Notes under the pieces: generated by a model
The model's input: only the letters and a program-made list of their open reading frames with translations
Databases searched by the model: none
Told to the model about the DNA's origin: nothing
From: Pannonibacter sp. SL95
GTDB taxonomy: Bacteria > Pseudomonadota > Alphaproteobacteria > Rhizobiales > Stappiaceae
Direction of reading: 5' to 3'
NCBI RefSeq assembly: GCF_026672425.1
Contig: NZ_JAPPRC010000003.1
Coordinates: forward strand, 850,501 to 914,500
Length of the DNA stretch: 64,000 nucleotides
Part shown: positions 18,909 through 28,855 of the stretch, one piece after another
Position numbering within the stretch: position 1 is the first letter of the stretch
Layout of the letters: each line of letters begins with the position of its first letter
Translations under genes and position numbers: made by a program

Positions 18909-20730
18909 ACGCCTGTTCGATCCCTTCGCCGACACAGACCTGTCCGTGCCGCCGAAGGGGTTTGCGGCCTTCTGCTGGTACTACACCCGGCCGGTGATGC
19001 CGATCCTGCTGGCGGTGGCGCTGTTCGCAGCGCTCATTGCCGTGTTGCAGGTGACGATCTTCACCTATCTGGGTGATCTGGTGAACTGGCTGTCGTCCGC
19101 CGACCGGGACACGTTCCTGGCGGCCAACTGGCACCATCTGCTCTGGATGGGCCTCGTGATCCTGCTGTTCCTGCCGGTGATCGAGGTCCTGTTCGAGCTG
19201 CTGATGCACCAGAGCCTGCTCGGGCCCTATCCCATGTCGATCCGCTGGCGCGTGCACCGCTATCTGCTGCGCCAGAGCATGACCTTCTACCAGAACGACT
19301 TCGCCGGCCGCGTCGCCAACAAGATGATGCAGACGGCGCTTGCGGTGCGTGAGGTGGTGACCAAGATCGTCGACATTTTCGTCTATGTCGTCGTCTACTT
19401 CACCAGCGCAGTGATCGTCGTCGGCGATGCCAACCTCTACCTGGCGGTGCCTCTGCTGGTGTGGCTGGTGGCCTATCTGGCGGTGTTGCGGATCTTCATC
19501 CCCCGGCTGAAGGACATCTCGCAGGATCAGGCCGATGCCCGGTCCGTCATGACCGGTCACGTGGTGGATGCCTATACCAACATCGCCACGGTGAAGCTGT
19601 TCTCCCACGCTGACCGGGAGGAGGCCTACGCCCGCAAGTCGATGACCGCGTTTCTCGACACGGTCTTCGGCCAGATGCGGCTGGTGACGATCCTCAACTC
19701 GACGCTGACCTTGATCAACAACCTGTTGTTGTTCTCGACCGGCGCGATGGCGATCTACCTGTGGCAGATCGATGTGGTCACCACCGGCGACATCGCCATT
19801 GCCATTGCGCTCATCCTGCGTCTTCAGGGCATGTCGCAATGGATCCTGTGGGAAGTGTCGGGTCTGTTCGAAAACGTCGGCACGGTTCAGGACGGCATTG
19901 GCACGATCTCGCGCGAGCGGGAAGTGTCCGATGTCGCAAACGCAGCCGACCTGTCCGTTCCCCGCGGCGAGATCGCCTTCCGCAATGTCGACTTCCACTA
20001 TGGCAAGTCGGGCGGTGTCATCGAAGGGCTCACCCTGGACATTCGTCCGGGCGAGAAGATCGGCCTGATCGGGCGCTCCGGTGCGGGCAAGTCGACGCTC
20101 GTCAATCTGCTGCTGCGCTTCTACGACGTGGAAAGCGGCCAGATTCTGATCGACGGGCAGGACATCTCGAAAGTGCGGCAGGATGACCTGCGCGCCAACA
20201 TCGGCGTGGTGACGCAGGATACCTCCCTGCTGCATCGCTCGATCTTCGAGAACGTGTCTTACGGCACGCCGGATGCCAGCGAGGCGGACGTGCTGGAAGC
20301 GCTGCGCAAGGCTCATGCGCTCGACTTCGTCGGTCAGCTCGAAGACAAGGATGGTCGGCGTGGGCTGTCTGCCCAGGTCGGTGAGCGGGGCGTCAAGCTG
20401 TCCGGCGGACAGCGCCAGCGCATCGCCATTGCCCGGGTGCTGCTCAAGAATGCCCCCATCCTGGTGCTGGACGAAGCCACCTCCGCACTCGATTCCGAGG
20501 TGGAGGCGGCGATCCAGGACAGTCTGTTCGACCTGATGGAAGGCAAGACGGTGATTGCCATCGCCCATCGCCTGTCGACCATCGCGGCGCTGGATCGGCT
20601 GATCGTTCTCGACAAGGGGCGAATCATCGAGATGGGCCGGCACGACGAACTGTTGGCCGCAGGCGGGCTCTATGCCCAGCTCTGGACGCATCAGTCGGGC
20701 GGATTCCTGCCTTCACAGGCGGAAGCTTGA
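18889..20730 (+). CDS. ABC half-transporter (exporter), permease fused to ATPase
   Basis: A 613-residue paralogue of the half-transporter at 14330. The N-terminus RFERLFDPF is followed by six membrane helices, then an ATPase with Walker A GRSGAGKS at about 395, signature LSGGQ at about 504 and Walker B ILVLDEAT. Two ATGs are tandem (18889 and 18892); the second is better spaced from GGAG. The ATPase halves of the two proteins are closely similar, while their membrane domains differ more, as expected for a heterodimer or for sister exporters. It precedes petABC by about 300 bases. Confidence 0.87.
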   Translation: MMFTRFERLFDPFADTDLSVPPKGFAAFCWYYTRPVMPILLAVALFAALIAVLQVTIFTYLGDLVNWLSSADRDTFLAANWHHLLWMGLVILLFLPVIEVLFELLMHQSLLGPYPMSIRWRVHRYLLRQSMTFYQNDFAGRVANKMMQTALAVREVVTKIVDIFVYVVVYFTSAVIVVGDANLYLAVPLLVWLVAYLAVLRIFIPRLKDISQDQADARSVMTGHVVDAYTNIATVKLFSHADREEAYARKSMTAFLDTVFGQMRLVTILNSTLTLINNLLLFSTGAMAIYLWQIDVVTTGDIAIAIALILRLQGMSQWILWEVSGLFENVGTVQDGIGTISREREVSDVANAADLSVPRGEIAFRNVDFHYGKSGGVIEGLTLDIRPGEKIGLIGRSGAGKSTLVNLLLRFYDVESGQILIDGQDISKVRQDDLRANIGVVTQDTSLLHRSIFENVSYGTPDASEADVLEALRKAHALDFVGQLEDKDGRRGLSAQVGERGVKLSGGQRQRIAIARVLLKNAPILVLDEATSALDSEVEAAIQDSLFDLMEGKTVIAIAHRLSTIAALDRLIVLDKGRIIEMGRHDELLAAGGLYAQLWTHQSGGFLPSQAEA

Positions 20731-21033
20731 ACATAAAGGCGGGGGATGGCGTTTCAGGCGTCGTTCCCCTCTTCCAATCGGGGCGCTTTCGCGGCATCAA
20801 GGGGGCGAGGGCGAGACGGGTAGCGGTGCGACATTTCAGACTGCGCCCATCGGCGATCTGGACAAGCTCCTGGAAGGGTGCAAAAAGACGAACCGCTTGG
20901 TGAGGTGCGGGCGAATGCCGCACCCGTCTGCCGTTGATGCCCGCGCCGGGCTGCCTAGGCTTTGTCTAAAGCCACAGGCAGTCTGCCTGCGGGCTTTCGG
21001 TATACGTTGAACAGGTTTCGAGAGGACGCGACC
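20731..21033 (+). promoter_or_regulatory. Gap upstream of petA with a long hairpin
   Basis: A 303-base stretch with no convincing gene. At 20968-20997, AAAGCC and CAGGCAG pair with CTGCCTG and GGCTTT around a single T, an unusually long stem with a central 15-base perfect palindrome (20975-20989). It lies 37 bases before the petA start and has no U-run after it. It may be an operator or a 5' leader structure of petABC. Confidence 0.45.
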
Positions 21034-21594
21034 TTGGCACATACCCATTCGGCGGAACCGACCCGCCGTGACTTCCTCTATCTTGCGACGGGCGCAATGG
21101 GCGTTGTTGGCGCAGGCGCTGTCGCCTGGCCCTTCATCGACCAGATGAACCCCGACGCGTCGGCTCTGGCGCTGGCATCGATCGAAGTGGACGTGTCCGC
21201 TGTCGAGGTTGGTCAGTCGATCACCGTGAAGTGGCGCGGCAAGCCGGTCTTCATCCGCCACCGCACCGAAAAGGAAATCGAGGAAGCCAAGGCCGTGCCG
21301 CTCAGCGCGCTGCCGGACAAGTTTGCTCGCAATTCCAATCTGCCGGACACGGCCGAGGCAACTGACACCAACCGCGCAGCTGAAGGCAAGGAGCCCTGGC
21401 TCGTGATGGTTGGCATCTGCACCCACCTCGGCTGCGTGCCGATCGGGGACGCCGGTGACTTCGGTGGCTGGTTCTGCCCGTGCCACGGGTCGCACTATGA
21501 CACCGCCGGTCGCATCCGCCTCGGGCCTGCGCCGGAGAACCTGCTGGTCCCGCCCTATGCGTTCGTCGAGGACGCTAAGATCAAGATCGGTTGA
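21034..21594 (+). CDS. petA: Ubiquinol-cytochrome c reductase iron-sulfur (Rieske) subunit
   Basis: Rieske protein of the cytochrome bc1 complex, which passes electrons from ubiquinol to cytochrome c1 at the periplasmic face. With a TTG start at 21034 (AGAGGA 7 bases upstream) it has 186 residues. A twin-arginine motif TRRDFLYL at 10-17 and one N-terminal helix act as anchor. The [2Fe-2S] ligands are C129/H131 (CTHLGC) and C148/H151 (CPCHGSHYD), with C134 and C150 forming the usual disulfide. It is the first gene of petABC. No ATG fits, so the rare TTG start is well supported. Confidence 0.93.
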   Translation: MAHTHSAEPTRRDFLYLATGAMGVVGAGAVAWPFIDQMNPDASALALASIEVDVSAVEVGQSITVKWRGKPVFIRHRTEKEIEEAKAVPLSALPDKFARNSNLPDTAEATDTNRAAEGKEPWLVMVGICTHLGCVPIGDAGDFGGWFCPCHGSHYDTAGRIRLGPAPENLLVPPYAFVEDAKIKIG

Positions 21595-21617
21595 CCCGGA
21601 GCCCTGAGGAGACAGCC

Positions 21618-22883
21618 ATGGCTGGACATTCCAATTACGTTCCGCAGAGCGCGGCGGCAAAGTGGCTTGAGAGCCGTCTGCCGGTCATTTCGCTTGTTCG
21701 CGGATCCTTCGTAGACTTCCCGACCCCGAAGAACCTCAACTACTGGTGGACCTTCGGCGGTATCCTGTTCTTCATGCTCATCTCGCAGATCATCACCGGC
21801 ATCGTGCTGGTGATGCACTACACGCCGAGCACCGCTGCTGCGTTCAACAGCGTCGAGCACATCATGCGTGATGTGAACTTCGGCTGGCTGCTGCGCTACA
21901 TGCACTCCAACGGCGCGTCGATGTTCTTCATTGCCGTGTACATTCACATCTTCCGTGGTCTCTACTACGGCTCCTACAAGGCGCCGCGCGAGATCTCCTG
22001 GATCCTGGGTGTGATCATCTTCCTCATCATGATGGGCACCGCCTTCATGGGCTACGTGCTGCCGTGGGGCCAGATGTCCTTCTGGGGCGCGACCGTGATC
22101 ACCAACCTCTTCTCGGCCATTCCGGTGGTCGGTGAGGCTGTGCGCACCTGGCTTTGGGGTGGCTTCGCCGTCGACAACCCGACGCTGAACCGCTTCTTCT
22201 CGCTGCACTACCTGCTGCCGTTCATGATCTTCGGCGTCGTTCTGCTGCACGTGTGGGCCTTCCACACCACCGGCAACAACAACCCGACGGGCGTGCAGCC
22301 GAAGTCCAACCAGGACACCGTGCCGTTCCATCCGTACTACACGATCAAGGACCTGTTCGCGATCGTGGTGTTCATGGTGCTGTTCGCCTACTTCGTGTTC
22401 TACATGCCCAACTACATGGGGCATCCGGACAACTACATCGAGGCGAACCCGCTCGTGACGCCGGCGCACATCGTTCCAGAATGGTACTTCCTGCCGTTCT
22501 ACGCGATCCTGCGCGCAGTTCCGGACAAGCTCGGCGGCGTGCTGGCCATGTTCGGCGCCATTGCGGTGCTGTTCATCCTGCCGTGGCTTGACACCTCCAA
22601 GGTCCGCTCTGGCGTGTACCGTCCGCTGTTCAAGCAGTTCTTCTGGATCTTCGCGATCAACGCAGTTGCTCTCGGCTATCTCGGCGCCATGCCGGCAGAA
22701 GGCATCTACGTGATCCTGTCACGGATCTGCACCGTCTACTACTTCGCCCACTTCCTGGTCATCCTGCCGCTGCTTGGTTTCCTTGAGAAGCCGTTGCCGA
22801 TCCCGGCATCGATCTCCGAGGCGGTGCTGGCAAGTGGATCCGGCAAGCCTGCCGGGGCTGTTGCGGCTCCGCAGTCCAAATAA
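21618..22883 (+). CDS. petB: Cytochrome b subunit of the bc1 complex
   Basis: A 421-residue cytochrome b with eight expected membrane helices and two b hemes. The PEWY quinol-oxidation motif is at 287-290 ([16 protein letters not shown]). The heme-ligand histidines lie in helices B and D (YMHSN.., [27 protein letters not shown]). The start is ATG 21618 after TGAGGAG. It is a stand-alone cytochrome b, not a b-c1 fusion. It lies 23 bases after petA. Confidence 0.96.
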   Translation: MAGHSNYVPQSAAAKWLESRLPVISLVRGSFVDFPTPKNLNYWWTFGGILFFMLISQIITGIVLVMHYTPSTAAAFNSVEHIMRDVNFGWLLRYMHSNGASMFFIAVYIHIFRGLYYGSYKAPREISWILGVIIFLIMMGTAFMGYVLPWGQMSFWGATVITNLFSAIPVVGEAVRTWLWGGFAVDNPTLNRFFSLHYLLPFMIFGVVLLHVWAFHTTGNNNPTGVQPKSNQDTVPFHPYYTIKDLFAIVVFMVLFAYFVFYMPNYMGHPDNYIEANPLVTPAHIVPEWYFLPFYAILRAVPDKLGGVLAMFGAIAVLFILPWLDTSKVRSGVYRPLFKQFFWIFAINAVALGYLGAMPAEGIYVILSRICTVYYFAHFLVILPLLGFLEKPLPIPASISEAVLASGSGKPAGAVAAPQSK

Positions 22884-22911
22884 TGACGGTTAGGTTCAGG
22901 AGTTTTTGAAC

Positions 22912-23754
22912 ATGAGCATCATGATCAAGACGGTCCGCGCCCTTGCCGCCGCCGTCGTCCTCGCGGCCACCGCACCGGCGTTCGCCGCCGGTTCGGGTCC
23001 GCATATCGAACGCCAGCAATGGTCGTTCTCCGGTCCCTTCGGGTCCTTCGACCGTGCCCAGCTGCAGCGCGGCTTCAAGGTCTACAAGGAAGTCTGCGCC
23101 GCGTGTCACGGCCTGCGTCAGGTTGCGTTCCGCACCCTGGCTCAGGACGGTGGCCCGTCCTTCACCGAAGAGCAGGCCAAGAAGATCGCGTCCGAGTACA
23201 CTGTCACCGATGGTCCGAATGACTCCGGTGACATGTTCGATCGTCCGGCGATCCTCGCGGACAAGTTCCCGTCTCCGTTCCCGAACGAGCAGGCTGCTCG
23301 TGCGGCCAACGGCGGCGCCTATCCGCCGGACTTCTCGCTGATCGCCAAGGCGCGCGCTGCGCACCGCGGCTTCCCGTGGTTCGTCTTCGACGCCTTCACC
23401 CAGTACAATGAGCAGGGCCCGGACTACATCTACGCCCTGCTGACCGGCTACGAGGAAAACGCGCCGGAAGGCGTCGTCATTCCGGAAGGCAAGCACTACA
23501 ACCATGCCTTCCTGGCCGGTAATGCCATTGGCATGGCGCCGCCGATCTCGGATGAGCAGGTGGAATACACCGATGGGTCGCCGATGACCCTCGACCAGTA
23601 CGCACGCGACGTTTCGGCCTTCCTGATGTGGGCAGCCGAGCCGAAGCTGGAAGAGCGCAAGCAGATGGGCTTCCGCGTCATCGTCTTCCTGCTGGTCTTC
23701 GCATCGCTCCTGTACTTCACCAAGCAGAAGCTGTGGCGCAACGTCGCCCACTGA
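22912..23754 (+). CDS. petC: Cytochrome c1 subunit of the bc1 complex
   Basis: A 280-residue cytochrome c1 with a cleavable signal peptide ending near AFA (residue 25), heme c attachment motif CAACH at 62-66, the later methionine-ligand region near GNAIGMAPP, and a C-terminal membrane anchor followed by KQKLWRNVAH. CAGGAG precedes ATG 22912. It ends the petABC operon and is followed by a strong terminator. High-affinity bc1 electron flow would be the output controlled by any Pet regulators elsewhere in the window. Confidence 0.95.
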   Translation: MSIMIKTVRALAAAVVLAATAPAFAAGSGPHIERQQWSFSGPFGSFDRAQLQRGFKVYKEVCAACHGLRQVAFRTLAQDGGPSFTEEQAKKIASEYTVTDGPNDSGDMFDRPAILADKFPSPFPNEQAARAANGGAYPPDFSLIAKARAAHRGFPWFVFDAFTQYNEQGPDYIYALLTGYEENAPEGVVIPEGKHYNHAFLAGNAIGMAPPISDEQVEYTDGSPMTLDQYARDVSAFLMWAAEPKLEERKQMGFRVIVFLLVFASLLYFTKQKLWRNVAH

Positions 23755-23782
23755 GGAGCTTCGCGTTCTCTGACCTTGAAAA

Positions 23783-23811
23783 GGCCGCCGTGACACCACG
23801 GCGGCCTTTTT
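23783..23811 (+). terminator. Intrinsic terminator of petABC
   Basis: A perfect 10-bp stem, GGCCGCCGTG with CACGGCGGCC, around loop ACAC, followed immediately by TTTTT. It lies 28 bases after the petC stop. Confidence 0.93.
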
Positions 23812-23891
23812 CACTTTTGGGGCAGCGCCGCCATTCCGGACAGATCCTCGCAGGCCTCTCCCGGATATGCGTGTCCGCAGACATCATTTCT

Positions 23892-24043
23892 TCGTCGCTC
23901 CTGCGAAGGCAGGAGCCCAGTAACCCCGGTCTTGGTTGGTGAGTTGAGCGCGTGTGCCAGCCCCCAAGACGGTATGGGTTGCCGCTTGTGCGCCGCATCC
24001 AACCGCCTCGTTTACTGGGCTCCTGCCTTCGCAGGAGCGACGA
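23892..24043. repeat. Paired 32-bp inverted repeats (REP/BIME-like)
   Basis: Two perfectly complementary 32-base arms (23892-23923 and 24012-24043) flank 88 bases. Each arm holds its own hairpin, CTCCTGC and GCAGGAG around a short loop, with a conserved tail CCCAGTAA. It lies between petC and mtnP with no gene inside. The head-to-head pairing of short palindromes is the layout of bacterial REP/BIME elements. Confidence 0.8.
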
Positions 24044-24190
24044 GGGGTGGGTGGACGGGCTGATCCCCATGGACCTGATGCAGGATCCTACTCTTGCGCT
24101 GGACGCGCCACCTCAATAAGCCGGCTGTCTTCTTCGTGTCAGGCAGCCACACTAGTCTGCGGGAATCAGCCGGCTAAAAGGGGGCGCAGC

Positions 24191-25066
<876 letters not shown>

Positions 25067-25074
25067 CGCCGCGT

Positions 25075-25710
25075 TCAGCGCTGCTGCATCGCCAGCCGCA
25101 AGCCAAGGCCGACAAAGATCGCGCCGAGGCCCCGGTCCATCCACATGGCCAGGCGCGGGCTCTGCCGCAGATGGCTGGTCAGCCGTTCGCCGACCAGCAC
25201 CAGCGGCGGTTCGATGCAGGCGGCGATCAGCACCACGAGAAAGCCATGCAGGAACAGCTGGGCCCCGACGGGCCCGGCACCGGGCACCACGAACTGCGGC
25301 AGGAAGGCAAGGAAGAACATGCCGACCTTCGGATTGAGCAGCGACACGATCACGCCCTGCCGGTAGATCGCCAGCACCTTCTGCTCGTCCATCGCTTTGC
25401 CGGCCAGCAACACGCTGCCTTTTGAGCGCAGCGCCTGGATGCCGAGCCAGATCAGATAGGCAGCACCAGCCCATTTCACCAGGGAAAAGGCCACCGCGGA
25501 GGCAGCCAGAATGGCGGACAGCCCGGCAGCAGCCATCAGCACGTGACCGAAGGCCCCCGTCCAGATTCCGAACATCGCTGCAAAGCCCGCCTTTCGCCCG
25601 CCCGCTGCGGTCTGCGCCAGGATAAAGGCGAAGTCCGGCCCCGGCGACAGGTTGAGCAACAGGGCTGCGGTGAAGAACGTGGTCCAGTGCAGCAGGGAAT
25701 AGTCGAACAT
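25075..25710 (-). CDS. LysE family amino-acid exporter
   Basis: A 211-residue integral membrane protein with about six helices. The LysE/RhtB signature is seen as LLNLSPGPDFAFILAQTAAGGRKAG near residues 18-42. SLLNPKVGMFFLAFLPQFV lies in the second half. The open frame continues far upstream, but MFDYSLLHW at 25710 is the family-typical start. It converges with mtnP, their ends only 9 bases apart, and is divergent from apt. The exported amino acid is unknown. Confidence 0.87.
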   Translation of the reverse strand: MFDYSLLHWTTFFTAALLLNLSPGPDFAFILAQTAAGGRKAGFAAMFGIWTGAFGHVLMAAAGLSAILAASAVAFSLVKWAGAAYLIWLGIQALRSKGSVLLAGKAMDEQKVLAIYRQGVIVSLLNPKVGMFFLAFLPQFVVPGAGPVGAQLFLHGFLVVLIAACIEPPLVLVGERLTSHLRQSPRLAMWMDRGLGAIFVGLGLRLAMQQR

Positions 25711-25875
25711 GAAAGATCCGGTCGGAGAGGGGCGGTGTCCGGTGCTGACCGGCGCGCGCCCAAGCTGGGGGCAGGCGGCAAGGGAGCTGGTACCGGCTGC
25801 CGCAACTCCTGTATAACCGGCAAAAGAGCCGGCCAACAGGGCGGCAGGTGAAGCTTTTTCAGGTGGACCGCAGAC

Positions 25876-26424
25876 ATGGACATGCCCAGCGTTTCGGACG
25901 AACTCATCGAGGCCATCCGCACCATTCCGGACTATCCCAAGCCCGGCATTCTCTTCCGTGACATCACGACGCTGCTCGGCAATGCCCGCGCCTTCCGCCG
26001 TGCCGTCGACGCGCTGGTCCAGCCCTGGGCCGGGTCCAAGGTCGAGCAGATCGCCGGCATCGAGGCGCGGGGCTTCATCCTCGGCGGGGCGGTGGCGCAT
26101 CAGCTCTCGGCCGGCTTCGTGCCGATCCGCAAGAAGGGCAAGCTGCCGCACGAAACCGTCCGCATTGCCTATTCGCTCGAATATGGCCTCGACGAGATGG
26201 AAATGCACAAGGACGCCATCCAGCCGGGCGACAAGGTGATCGTCGTCGACGACCTGATCGCCACGGGTGGCACCGCCGAGGCGGCCTGCAAGCTTCTGCG
26301 CGGGCAGGGGGCGGAGATCGTCGCCGCCTGTTTCATTGTTGACCTGCCGGATCTGGGTGGCCGCGCCAAGCTGGAGGCCCTGGGTGTGCCCGTTCGCACG
26401 CTGGTGGCCTTCCCGGGCCACTGA
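25876..26424 (+). CDS. apt: Adenine phosphoribosyltransferase
   Basis: Makes AMP from adenine and PRPP. The 182-residue protein has the PRPP-binding motif [12 protein letters not shown] at 123-134, the substrate segment [18 protein letters not shown] near the N-terminus, and [14 protein letters not shown] in the hood/core region. An ATG at 25882 is an alternative start. Together with mtnP this completes recovery of adenine from methylthioadenosine. bluB begins two bases after its stop. Confidence 0.94.
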   Translation: MDMPSVSDELIEAIRTIPDYPKPGILFRDITTLLGNARAFRRAVDALVQPWAGSKVEQIAGIEARGFILGGAVAHQLSAGFVPIRKKGKLPHETVRIAYSLEYGLDEMEMHKDAIQPGDKVIVVDDLIATGGTAEAACKLLRGQGAEIVAACFIVDLPDLGGRAKLEALGVPVRTLVAFPGH

Positions 26425-26426
26425 CC

Positions 26427-27080
26427 GTGACCGCCCCTACCGGAGCCCCGCCCAGGTTCGACGCCCGTTTCCGCGCGGAGTTCGAGACACTGCTTCGCTG
26501 GCGCCGCGATGTCCGCCGTTTCCGGACCGATCCGCTGGACGACGGGCTGGTGGAGGAGATCCTGCGCCTTGCCGATCTGTCGCCCTCGGTCGGCAACAGC
26601 CAGCCCTGGCGCATCGTGCTGGTTGAGAGCGCCCCGGTCCGGGCCGCCGTCCAGGCCAGTTTCGAGGCCGAAAATGCCCGTGCCGCCGAGGCCTATGACA
26701 GCGAGCGGTCCGCCCTTTATGCAAGGCTCAAGCTGGCCGGGCTGAAGGAGGCGCCGGTTCAGCTCGCCATCTTCTGCGATCCCGATCCCTTGCAGGGGCA
26801 GGGGCTTGGCCGCGCCACCATGCCCGCCACGCTGGCCCATTCCGTTGCGGGCATGGTCCAGGCGCTGTGGCTGGCCGCGCGGATGCTCGGCGTCGGGGTC
26901 GGCTGGGTCTCGATCCTCGACCCGCAGGCCGTGCAGAGCGCGCTGGATGTTCCGCCAAACTGGCAGCTTGTGGCCTATCTCTGCCTCGGGTATCCGGTAG
27001 AGGAACACATCGATCCGGAACTCGAGCGCGAAGGCTGGCAGGCCCGCACGCCGCTTTCCACACGCCTTCTCAGCCGATAG
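26427..27080 (+). CDS. bluB: 5,6-dimethylbenzimidazole synthase
   Basis: Nitroreductase-fold enzyme that cannibalises reduced FMN with O2 to make dimethylbenzimidazole, the lower ligand of vitamin B12. The 217-residue protein shows RRDVRRFRTDPL, LSPSVGNSQPWRIV (FMN contact), and the long lid region with DPLQGQG that distinguishes BluB from ordinary nitroreductases. GVGVGWVSIL and LCLGYP lie at the end. The start is GTG 26427, two bases after apt. I see no cobalamin riboswitch upstream; it would be carried by the apt transcript. Confidence 0.88.
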   Translation: MTAPTGAPPRFDARFRAEFETLLRWRRDVRRFRTDPLDDGLVEEILRLADLSPSVGNSQPWRIVLVESAPVRAAVQASFEAENARAAEAYDSERSALYARLKLAGLKEAPVQLAIFCDPDPLQGQGLGRATMPATLAHSVAGMVQALWLAARMLGVGVGWVSILDPQAVQSALDVPPNWQLVAYLCLGYPVEEHIDPELEREGWQARTPLSTRLLSR

Positions 27081-27088
27081 GACCGCCC

Positions 27089-27568
27089 ATGCCCGCCCTG
27101 ATCCGTGCCATCGAGGAAGCTGATCGTCCGGCCGTCACCCGTCTTCTGACCGACCGCTGGGCCTCGCCGGATATCCTGATCGAAGGCGTAATGATCGACG
27201 CTTCGGCCCTGCCGGGCTTTCTGGCAGAGGACAATGGCGACCTGGTCGGCCTCGTCACGCTGATCAAGCGCGACACCGAATGGGAGATCCTGACGCTCGA
27301 TTCGCTCAGCCGCTGGGCCGGAACCGGCACCCAGCTGCTCGACGCGGTGGTGCAGGATGCGCGCCGCCAGGGCCTGACCCGCCTGATGGTCCGCACCTCC
27401 AACGACAATCTCGACGCCTTCCGCTTCTACCAGCGCCGTGGCTTCCGTCTTGAACGGGTCGTCCCGGGCGTCATCGACGCCGAACGCCGCCTCAAGCCGG
27501 AAATTCCGATCATCGGTGAATACGGTATTCCGTTGCACGACGAGATCGTCTTCGGCCGCAAGATCTGA
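27089..27568 (+). CDS. GNAT family N-acetyltransferase
   Basis: A 159-residue acetyltransferase. The usual acetyl-CoA strand and loop are present (EILTLDSLSRWAGTGTQLLDAVV), followed by RLMVRTSNDNLDAFRFYQRRGF, the second half of the GNAT core. The start at 27089 lies 8 bases after bluB, so it is the last gene of apt-bluB-GNAT. The acceptor is unknown. TAGGA precedes the start. Confidence 0.85.
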   Translation: MPALIRAIEEADRPAVTRLLTDRWASPDILIEGVMIDASALPGFLAEDNGDLVGLVTLIKRDTEWEILTLDSLSRWAGTGTQLLDAVVQDARRQGLTRLMVRTSNDNLDAFRFYQRRGFRLERVVPGVIDAERRLKPEIPIIGEYGIPLHDEIVFGRKI

Positions 27569-27612
27569 AGCCGGAACACCTCTTGATATCAGAGCGTTAC
27601 CCCATTTCAGGG

Positions 27613-27715
27613 TCATCGCCGCCTCGTGCGGGGATCCATCCGGTCTCTGATCTGGCGGGAACGCTTGCGGACGCTGCCGCCCTGCAAGGCAGATCCCCGC
27701 ACGAGGCGGAGATGA
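27613..27715. repeat. Paired 25-bp inverted repeats
   Basis: Arms 27613-27637 and 27691-27715 are complementary except for two positions. The core is CCGCCTCGTGCGGGGATC and its reverse. It sits between two convergent genes in a 212-base gap. The sequence is unrelated to the 23892 pair but has the same paired layout. Confidence 0.7.
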
Positions 27716-27780
27716 CCGAAGTGTGTGGTGTGGCCTCAAGGACGTGACGCGTTGCCGTCAGCTGGCACAGCAACCCCGTG

Positions 27781-28266
27781 TCAGCCCGCCACACCCCGCT
27801 TCGGGATATAGACCTTGCTGTCAAACCTGAACACCACGTCGCCGTGCTGGTTGATCCCCTCGTTGACGCCCAGGATGACGCCCCATTCGGGCCGTCCCGT
27901 CGTCTCGATCTTGCCCGTCACTTCGCTGGCATAGCGGATCGTGTCGCCGGCATAGACCGGCTTCAGCCACTTGAGGTTTTCAAAGCCCGGGGAGGGGCCG
28001 CGCGGCACGGGCATGTCGCCGCGCTGGCGTGCCTCCTCGTCCAGCCGCTGGTGCGTCAGCACGAGCAACCGCATGAACACCGCGCCCGTATGCCAGCCGG
28101 ACGCACAGAGCCGGCCGAAATGCGTTGCTGCTGCACCTTCTTCACTCAGATGGAACGGCTGCGGATCGAACTGGCGCGCAAAGCGGATGATGTCTTCGGC
28201 GGTGAACAGATAGCTGCCCAGCTCCAGCCGGTCGCCAATCGCCATGTCTTCGAACCAGGCGCTCAT
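27781..28266 (-). CDS. MaoC-like (hotdog fold) dehydratase family protein
   Basis: A 161-residue single-hotdog protein. The R-hydratase-type motif region FARQFDPQPFHLSEEGA supplies the expected Asp and His, and LCASGWHTGAVFMRLL is typical of the family. Its start overlaps the stop of the next upstream MaoC-like gene by 4 bases (ATGA), so the two are translated as a pair and probably form a heterodimer or double-hotdog unit. The acyl substrate is not evident. Confidence 0.85.
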   Translation of the reverse strand: MSAWFEDMAIGDRLELGSYLFTAEDIIRFARQFDPQPFHLSEEGAAATHFGRLCASGWHTGAVFMRLLVLTHQRLDEEARQRGDMPVPRGPSPGFENLKWLKPVYAGDTIRYASEVTGKIETTGRPEWGVILGVNEGINQHGDVVFRFDSKVYIPKRGVAG

Positions 28267-28721
28267 TTGGCCGTCTCCCGGCAGGCAAACAGGATCGGGT
28301 TTTCCAGCGTCATCACCACATCGCCGCGCTGGTTGGTAACGGTAAAGCGGAAGCTGACAACCCCGAGGCCGGGCTTGGAGCGCAGCGGGCGGCTCGTCAG
28401 TACTTCGGCTTTGGCCGACAGGGTGTCATCGGCATAGACGGGCCGCCGCCACATCAGCTTGTCGATGCCCGGCGCCCCTTGTCCGGCGGCCTGGCCCAGC
28501 AATCCGTCCACCAAGAGCCGCATGAAGATCGACGCGGTGTGCCAGCCTGAGGCCGCAAGGCCGCCGAGCAGCGAGGCCTTGCCGGCTTCCTCGCTGAGGT
28601 GAAACGGCTGTGGATCAAACTCGGACGCGAAGGCGATGATCTCGTCCCGCGTCACGCTGCGGCTGCCCAGGTCGATGATGTCGCCTGGAGTGAAGTCTTC
28701 GAAATGGCGATAGGTGCTCAT
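28263..28721 (-). CDS. MaoC-like (hotdog fold) dehydratase family protein
   Basis: A 152-residue paralogue of the following gene, with the same active-site segment (FASEFDPQPFHLSEEAG) and LAASGWHTASIFMRLL. Both members keep the catalytic-looking residues, unlike heterodimers in which one partner degenerates. ATG 28721 (MSTYRHF) is chosen because residues above it look like leader. A role in fatty or branched acyl-CoA hydration is inferred from the family alone. Confidence 0.84.
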   Translation of the reverse strand: MSTYRHFEDFTPGDIIDLGSRSVTRDEIIAFASEFDPQPFHLSEEAGKASLLGGLAASGWHTASIFMRLLVDGLLGQAAGQGAPGIDKLMWRRPVYADDTLSAKAEVLTSRPLRSKPGLGVVSFRFTVTNQRGDVVMTLENPILFACRETAK

Positions 28722-28802
28722 GTCCTGAGTTCTAGCGCAGCCCGCCCGCGCTGGCGAGATGGCCGGAAGGAGGGCGAACATTCCGCATCCCCGTTGATGG
28801 AC

Positions 28803-28835
28803 AAAAAAGCCGGCGGGTCATGTCCCGCCGGCTTT
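28803..28835 (-). terminator. Intrinsic terminator of the small secreted protein gene
   Basis: A perfect 12-bp stem (AAAGCCGGCGGG with CCCGCCGGCTTT) around TCATGT. On the minus strand it is followed by a run of T (28808-28803). It lies about 20 bases after the stop at 28856. Confidence 0.9.
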
Positions 28836-28855
28836 CGCTCGATGCAGCGCTGCAA

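Noticed and set aside
18781..20691. Long minus-strand open frame of about 636 codons
   Set aside because: Antisense to the second ABC half-transporter; no recognisable domain.
26300..26427. Cobalamin riboswitch upstream of bluB
   Set aside because: bluB starts two bases after apt and the preceding sequence is coding; no B12-box was seen.
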